From the NCBI GenBank assembly GCA_021820825.1, contig JAKADD010000057.1, positions 1 to 10,639 on the forward strand: a DNA stretch of 10,639 bases, written 5' to 3'. Shown here piece by piece: positions 7,015-10,639 of the stretch (positions within the stretch are counted from its first letter, which is position 1; the number at the start of each line of letters is the position of its first letter). The notes below the pieces were generated by a model that was not told the DNA's origin, did not search any database, and worked only from the letters and a program-made list of their open reading frames with translations. This DNA is from Bacillota bacterium. Lineage in GTDB: Bacteria; Bacillota; Bacilli; Alicyclobacillales; SLC66. The translations under genes were made by a program, and so were the position numbers.

Positions 7015-7803
7015 ATGGACGACTTGCGCATTTATGTGAAACTGATCCGCATCTCCATGCAGAGCCGATTGCAGTACCGTGCTGATTTTGTTACCGGCAT
7101 CATCAGTGTACTCGTGTTGAACGCCGTCAATCTCGGACTGATCGGAATTCTGGTTCACCGTTTTTCGCAACTGCATGGCTGGACAGTCTGGGATCTGGTG
7201 TTTCTGTACAGCATGTTCGTGCTCAGCCATAGTTTATACAGCCTGCTGTTTTGGCACTTCAACATGATGGATACCTATATCGCGCAGGGAACGTTTGATC
7301 AGTTTCTCATCCGGCCGATCAGCCCGTTGATTCAATTTCTTGGTCGGGAGATCCAGTACATCGGCATCGGCGATGTACTGGTGGGAGTCGCCGCGTTCAG
7401 CTTGGCTTATGACAACAAGGGACTGCATTGGCAAGCATGGCAATGGCTGTTTTTCGTTGTCGCCATCCTTTCGGGTACGGTGATCGAGGTGTCGATCCGC
7501 TGGATGATCGCTTCCACAGCGTTTTGGATGGGCAGATCCCTGGCGCTGGCCAACATCATGAACCGCTTTAACCTACTCGTGCAACAATACCCGATTGACC
7601 TCTTTGGAACGTGGTTTCAGGTTGTTGTGACTGTTATTCCGATTTCGTTTATGAATTACTACCCCTCTCTCGTGTTGCTTGGGAAGACGAACGATGGAAC
7701 CTGGCTCAGATTTCTGCCGCCGCTTGTTGCGATCGTCTCAATTGGCATGGCCGCCCTGGTGTGGCGCGCCGGGATCAAAAGATATGCGAGTTCGGGGAGT
7801 TAG
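7015..7803 (+). CDS. ABC-2 type exporter permease 2 (COG3694-like)
   Basis: A 262-residue membrane protein, the second transmembrane subunit of the exporter. It begins with an amphipathic cytoplasmic stretch, then helices from about residue 25. The conserved loop L97-I-R-P-I-S-P-L-I-Q and the late segment FMNYYPSLVLLGK are the features seen in this family and parallel those of the first permease. ATG 7015 is chosen because GGGAGGT (7000-7006) is 8 bases upstream; the open frame runs 28 codons further up but only inside the preceding gene. The gap from the previous stop is 5 bases, so expression is coupled. The three genes together form a complete ATPase plus heterodimeric permease exporter with no visible accessory protein. 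Confidence 0.83.
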   Translation: MDDLRIYVKLIRISMQSRLQYRADFVTGIISVLVLNAVNLGLIGILVHRFSQLHGWTVWDLVFLYSMFVLSHSLYSLLFWHFNMMDTYIAQGTFDQFLIRPISPLIQFLGREIQYIGIGDVLVGVAAFSLAYDNKGLHWQAWQWLFFVVAILSGTVIEVSIRWMIASTAFWMGRSLALANIMNRFNLLVQQYPIDLFGTWFQVVVTVIPISFMNYYPSLVLLGKTNDGTWLRFLPPLVAIVSIGMAALVWRAGIKRYASSGS

Positions 7804-7852
7804 TCGGATGGGTGGTAAATCGGCGAGGAGGCCACTATTTCTGAATATCGTG

Positions 7853-7871
7853 TATACTATGATGAACATCA
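7853..7871 (+). promoter_or_regulatory. Candidate -10 and start-site dyad before the aminotransferase gene
   Basis: TATACT (7853-7858) is a 5/6 match to the -10 element. Immediately after it, at the expected start of transcription, TGATG-AA-CATCA (7860-7871) is a perfect 5-bp inverted repeat. No clear -35 lies upstream. The 137-bp gap between exporter and aminotransferase genes has no obvious terminator, so read-through from the exporter operon is also possible. Confidence 0.33.
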
Positions 7872-7940
7872 AGTCAATCTGTGCCCAGACGATTGATAAC
7901 TGTGCTAAGACAGAACAATTTCGCAGTGGGAGAGGATACT

Positions 7941-9167
7941 ATGAATTATCGTTTGTCTGCTGTCGCGCGTGAAGTCAAAGCGTCTGCTGTAAGAGAGATT
8001 CTGAAACTCACGCAGAACGATTCCATCATCTCGTTTGCCGGAGGGTTGCCAGCGGAAGAACTCTTCCCTAAAGAAGCGCTTCAGCAGGCATTTGAGCGTG
8101 TGTTTCAGCAAGGCAACCGGGCGCTTCAATATGGACTTACAGAAGGATACACCCCCTTGCGGGAAGCCATCGCCGCGCGTATGATCCAAAAAGGCATGCC
8201 GATTTCTTCGCGTGATGTGCTGCTCACGACCGGATCGCAGCAGGCGATCGATCTGCTCGCGCGCGTGCTCATTGAACCGGGCGACGTTATTCTGGTCGAA
8301 GATCCAACCTATCTGTCCGCGCTGCAGATTTTCCGGTATCACTCCGCCGTCGTTGAGCCTGTGCAAACTGACGATGACGGCATGGATCTGGCTGCCCTGG
8401 AACAGAAAATCCTCCATCTCAAACCGAAATTCCTCTACGTGACGCCCACGTTTGGCAACCCAACCGGAAGGGTCTGGAGCGTCGAACGCCGTCAGCAACT
8501 TGTCGCGCTCTGCCGCCTGCATGATGTCTTGATCGTTGAGGACGATCCCTACGGAGAAATCATATTTGACCCTACTGCGTCATACCCCTCCATCTATTCT
8601 TTAGACGCACTGGATGGAGGCGCCACAGTCGTCTACACGAGCACTTTTTCCAAGATTGTTGCTCCGGCGCTGCGCATCGGTTGGGTAATGGGACACCCCA
8701 CCGTGATCGGCGCTTTGGCGCGGGCCAAGCAGGCGGCTGATCTGCACTCCAGTTCTCTTGACCAGCAGGCGCTGTTTCAACTCCTGGCGCACTTTGATCT
8801 CGACGCGCACATTGCCGTCATCCGTACGGAGTATAAAAAACGCATGCTGCTCATGGACGACTTGTTGACACAATACCAGTTGAGCGGTGTGCGCTGGAAC
8901 AAACCAGCAGGCGGAATGTTTTTATGGCTGACGCTTCCAGAGACAGTCATGGCCGAAGACCTGTTGAGCGTGGCCGTAAAAGAAGGCGTCGCCTTTGTGC
9001 CTGGCACCGAATTTTACGCTCATATACCTGAAAAGAACACGTTGCGGCTGAACTTCTCGCATTCCGCGCCGCTTGCACTGGAAGCGGGCGTGGAGCGATT
9101 GTCCCGTTCCCTTGACCACTATCTGGACACATACGACAGTCAGCTTGTGTCGCATCAGTTGCCGTAG
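7941..9167 (+). CDS. PLP-dependent class I/II aminotransferase
   Basis: A cytoplasmic aminotransferase of 408 residues in the LysN/2-aminoadipate and MocR-core subgroup, without a fused DNA-binding domain. It shows S31-F-A-G-G-L-P near the N-terminus, Q63-Y-G-L-T-E-G-Y-T-P-L-R, the cofactor-contacting T97-G-S-Q, N173 in FGNPTG, D201-D202-P-Y204 at the pyridine ring, the Schiff-base lysine K238 in STFSK, R245, and the substrate carboxylate arginine R369 in RLNFS. The start is ATG 7941 with GGGAGAGGA (7928-7936) close upstream; a longer frame from 7881 has no Shine-Dalgarno and adds residues unlike the family. The natural amino acid could be aminoadipate, a branched-chain or an aromatic one. 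Its 3' end overlaps the convergent phosphatase gene by 13 bp. Confidence 0.9.
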   Translation: MNYRLSAVAREVKASAVREILKLTQNDSIISFAGGLPAEELFPKEALQQAFERVFQQGNRALQYGLTEGYTPLREAIAARMIQKGMPISSRDVLLTTGSQQAIDLLARVLIEPGDVILVEDPTYLSALQIFRYHSAVVEPVQTDDDGMDLAALEQKILHLKPKFLYVTPTFGNPTGRVWSVERRQQLVALCRLHDVLIVEDDPYGEIIFDPTASYPSIYSLDALDGGATVVYTSTFSKIVAPALRIGWVMGHPTVIGALARAKQAADLHSSSLDQQALFQLLAHFDLDAHIAVIRTEYKKRMLLMDDLLTQYQLSGVRWNKPAGGMFLWLTLPETVMAEDLLSVAVKEGVAFVPGTEFYAHIPEKNTLRLNFSHSAPLALEAGVERLSRSLDHYLDTYDSQLVSHQLP

Positions 9168-9763
9168 TTTATCCGCCCGTCGCTCGGGATAAAACGCGCA
9201 CTGTCAGATATCTGTTTCAGGAGTGTTTTTCGGTCCATCCAGACCAGCGACAGGTTCTCGCCATTCTCCCGCTCCAGGCCGGTTTCAAGCAGCGCTTGCA
9301 GCGCCTTCATCCATCCGCCGTGCACCACGACGAGACTGGGTGCAGGGCCTGCCGCGATGACGCCGAGCGCCTGTTTGACCCGCCGCGTCAGAAGCGGCCA
9401 GTCTTCCACTCCGCGACCGGACAGTTCGTGCTCCGCCGCCGCAAACAGAGGGCTGTTTTGCAACGCGCTGAGCCGCTGGCCCTGGTACACGCCATAGTTG
9501 CGCTCTGTCAACGCCGCAAGCAGACGCACCTCGATCACCTGCCCCACCTGCCCGGAACCAAGAGTCTGCGCCAGGATGTGGGCGGTCTGACTGGCTCTTT
9601 GCAGTGGACTCGACCAAATCACCTGCAGATTCGCCAGAGCAGCGGCGGCGGCATACGCACGAACGGCCGCCGCTCCCCAAACAGTGAGCGGCGCGTCGAT
9701 CGTTCCCTGGATCCGCCCCGAAAGATTCCAGGTTGTCTGACCATGCCGAATAAAACCGATCAC
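9155..9763 (-). CDS. Histidine phosphatase, probable alpha-ribazole phosphatase (CobC-like)
   Basis: A 202-residue member of the histidine phosphatase (phosphoglycerate-mutase-like) superfamily. The catalytic set is complete: R6-H7-G8-Q-T with H7 as the phospho-acceptor, R56 in SSPLQRA, E87 in LTERNYG, and H148 in VVVHGG. Lying last in a cbiA-precorrin-2 dehydrogenase operon, it most likely removes the phosphate from alpha-ribazole 5'-phosphate or from adenosylcobalamin 5'-phosphate in nucleotide-loop assembly; a general phosphatase role cannot be excluded by sequence. GTG 9763 is chosen because GGGGAG (9777-9772) lies 8 bases upstream. GTG codons at 9772 and 9781 lie in or ahead of that Shine-Dalgarno, although the first would create a GTGA overlap with the upstream gene. 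The 3' end overlaps the aminotransferase gene. Confidence 0.83.
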   Translation of the reverse strand: MIGFIRHGQTTWNLSGRIQGTIDAPLTVWGAAAVRAYAAAAALANLQVIWSSPLQRASQTAHILAQTLGSGQVGQVIEVRLLAALTERNYGVYQGQRLSALQNSPLFAAAEHELSGRGVEDWPLLTRRVKQALGVIAAGPAPSLVVVHGGWMKALQALLETGLERENGENLSLVWMDRKTLLKQISDSARFIPSDGRINYGN

Positions 9764-9768
9764 TAGAA

Positions 9769-10326
9769 TCACTCCCCGCACTGATGAGGCCCATGACCGT
9801 CTCCATGACCATCGCCGTCACGGCCCAGCTCTTCAAATGACAACACTTCCTTCTGGAAATTTTGCGTGCCTTGGGCGACATCGTTTTCCAGAAGCAGCCG
9901 CAGTCTCTTTGCTGTCTGCGGCGCCGTTCCCAGCGTGGAAATGGCAATCTGCAGGTGTTTGCGCCGGTACACCGCAGGAACAAGAAACGTGCATAAAGTC
10001 GCGTCATCCGCTACATTCACCCATTTCCCCGCCGCATCCGCCGCTGCAAAGACGCGCCGATTGAGAGCGCGGTCATCGGTCGCCGCAAAGACAATGCGGG
10101 CGCCCGCGATGTCACCTTCGCCATACCCGCGCTCATGCCACGTCACCCGTCCGGATTCGCTCCACTGCTGAATCCGCGGCGTCACCGCAGGACTTATCAC
10201 CGTGACCTTTGCGCCACTCTGCAGCAGCTTGCCGATTTTGCGCTCCGCCACCCGTCCGCCTCCGACCACCACACAGCGGCAACCGTCCAAACGCAACCAG
10301 GCCGCGTAGTAACCAGATTCGCTCAT
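9769..10326 (-). CDS. Precorrin-2 dehydrogenase (SirC/Met8/CysG N-terminal-like) with His-rich tail
   Basis: An NAD-dependent dehydrogenase of 185 residues that oxidises precorrin-2 to sirohydrochlorin, the branch compound for sirohaem and, through cobalt insertion, cobalamin. The nucleotide-binding motif is V19-V-V-G-G-G-R-V-A27, followed by S45-P. F80-A-A-T-D-D and V103-N-V-A-D107-D are conserved; an aspartate in this last motif is catalytic in CysG and Met8p. L111-C-T-F and Q126-I-A-I-S-T also fit. The usual C-terminal helical domain is short: after about residue 145 only some 25 residues precede a tail of Gly, Asp and His (170-185, with H174, H178, H181, C183). The ATG overlaps the cbiA stop in an ATGA, with GGAGGGG upstream, so translation is coupled. 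Whether it also chelates metal, as Met8p does, is unknown. Confidence 0.88.
   Translation of the reverse strand: MSESGYYAAWLRLDGCRCVVVGGGRVAERKIGKLLQSGAKVTVISPAVTPRIQQWSESGRVTWHERGYGEGDIAGARIVFAATDDRALNRRVFAAADAAGKWVNVADDATLCTFLVPAVYRRKHLQIAISTLGTAPQTAKRLRLLLENDVAQGTQNFQKEVLSFEELGRDGDGHGDGHGPHQCGE
9790..9813 (-). repeat. 12-bp imperfect tandem repeat encoding DGHG-DGHG
   Basis: Two adjacent 12-bp units, GATGGTCATGGA and GACGGTCATGGG, differ at two third-codon positions and each encode Asp-Gly-His-Gly. They form the core of the His-rich tail of the precorrin-2 dehydrogenase. The sequence suggests a small in-frame duplication. Both differences are synonymous, which is consistent with selection to keep the peptide, though two sites prove little. 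Confidence 0.6.
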
Positions 10327-10639
10327 GGCGCCCGCTTCCCCTCCCTTCGATACACTTCGCACGATGCGATAAAATTCTTCACAGCCGAGACGTTCGAGGC
10401 AAAATGCAGATGCGTATACCCCGCCACAAGCGACCGGTCGACGTATCCTTCCTGTTTCGACCCGCGCAACCCCACTGCATCGTAGGCGTGCGGGGTCGGC
10501 GCATCGTTGTACGTCACCGTCGAGTAGTGAAACTCGTGGCCTTTGATCAACTCCCCGCGCGCCAACAGCGGGGACGATGCAAGAGCCCGCACTTCCCTGT
10601 ATCCGAGCGCGGCCAGCCTGGTCTGCATGCGAATCGCGG
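10323..10639 (-). CDS. cbiA: Cobyrinate a,c-diamide synthase, C-terminal part
   Basis: Only the last 105 codons are in the window; the frame is open to the window's edge. CbiA amidates the a and c side chains of cobyrinic acid with ATP and glutamine, a cytoplasmic step of cobalamin synthesis. The visible piece is the end of the glutamine amidotransferase domain: M-Q-T-R-L-A-A-L-G-Y-R-E-V, then the hallmark KGHEFHYST, and finally AGYTHLHFASN, all typical of CbiA. The nucleophilic cysteine and the N-terminal ATP-binding domain lie outside the window. The CobB/HgbB-type hydrogenobyrinate synthase is a close homologue; the anaerobic-type name is preferred for this kind of bacterium. The stop TGA overlaps the start of the precorrin-2 dehydrogenase gene. 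Confidence 0.88.
   Translation of the reverse strand, partial: AIRMQTRLAALGYREVRALASSPLLARGELIKGHEFHYSTVTYNDAPTPHAYDAVGLRGSKQEGYVDRSLVAGYTHLHFASNVSAVKNFIASCEVYRREGKRAP

Noticed and set aside
7881..7940. Upstream start for the aminotransferase
   Set aside because: It lacks a ribosome site and adds 20 residues not seen in the family; ATG 7941 has a strong purine-rich site.
9285..10007. 240-codon minus-strand frame spanning two genes
   Set aside because: It is a shadow of the phosphatase and precorrin-2 dehydrogenase frames in GC-rich DNA, with Arg/Gly/Ala-rich low-complexity translation.
1..10639. CRISPR array, tRNA, rRNA, insertion sequence or defence island
   Set aside because: No regularly spaced repeats, no cloverleaf-like sequence, no transposase or integrase motifs, and no nuclease or toxin-antitoxin genes in any frame inspected.

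Overview
The window reads like a moderately GC-rich member of the Bacillota, possibly an Alicyclobacillus-like acidophile or aerobic spore-former. The clues are purine-rich Shine-Dalgarno sequences, GTG and TTG starts, a catabolite-control-type operator, and an anaerobic-type cobalamin operon. The taxonomic call is an inference. By eye the right end (about 9155 onward) is clearly richer in G+C than the left half.

Region 1 (1-3831, + strand) is a carbohydrate or polyol uptake operon. It holds the C-terminal part of a solute-binding protein, two binding-protein-dependent permeases of the MalF/MalG type, and a zinc-dependent medium-chain dehydrogenase of the sorbitol/threonine dehydrogenase type. 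Between the binding protein and the first permease lie a perfect 14-bp palindrome fitting the cre (CcpA/LacI-family) consensus and then a long imperfect hairpin. Together these could set a high ratio of binding protein to permease. The window holds no ATPase for this importer.

Region 2 (3887-4870, - strand) is a zinc-free quinone-oxidoreductase-type dehydrogenase, convergent with the polyol operon. A 345-bp gap with candidate promoters on both strands separates it from region 3.

Region 3 (5216-7803, + strand) is a compact three-gene ABC-2-type exporter: one ATPase and two different six-helix permeases, of the COG4586/COG4587/COG3694 kind. It is followed after 137 bp by a PLP-dependent class I/II aminotransferase (7941-9167).

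Region 4 (9155-10639, - strand) is the downstream end of a cobalamin/tetrapyrrole operon: the C-terminus of cobyrinate a,c-diamide synthase (CbiA), a precorrin-2 dehydrogenase joined to it by an ATGA overlap and carrying an unusual His/Asp/Gly tail, and a histidine phosphatase that fits alpha-ribazole phosphatase. The last gene overlaps the convergent aminotransferase gene by 13 bp.

I found no rRNA, tRNA, CRISPR array, insertion sequence or phage gene. Most of the window is recognisable metabolism and transport. The points most worth a second look are the intra-operonic operator plus hairpin, the metal-binding-looking tail on the precorrin-2 dehydrogenase, and the pairing of a quinone reductase with a viologen-type exporter.
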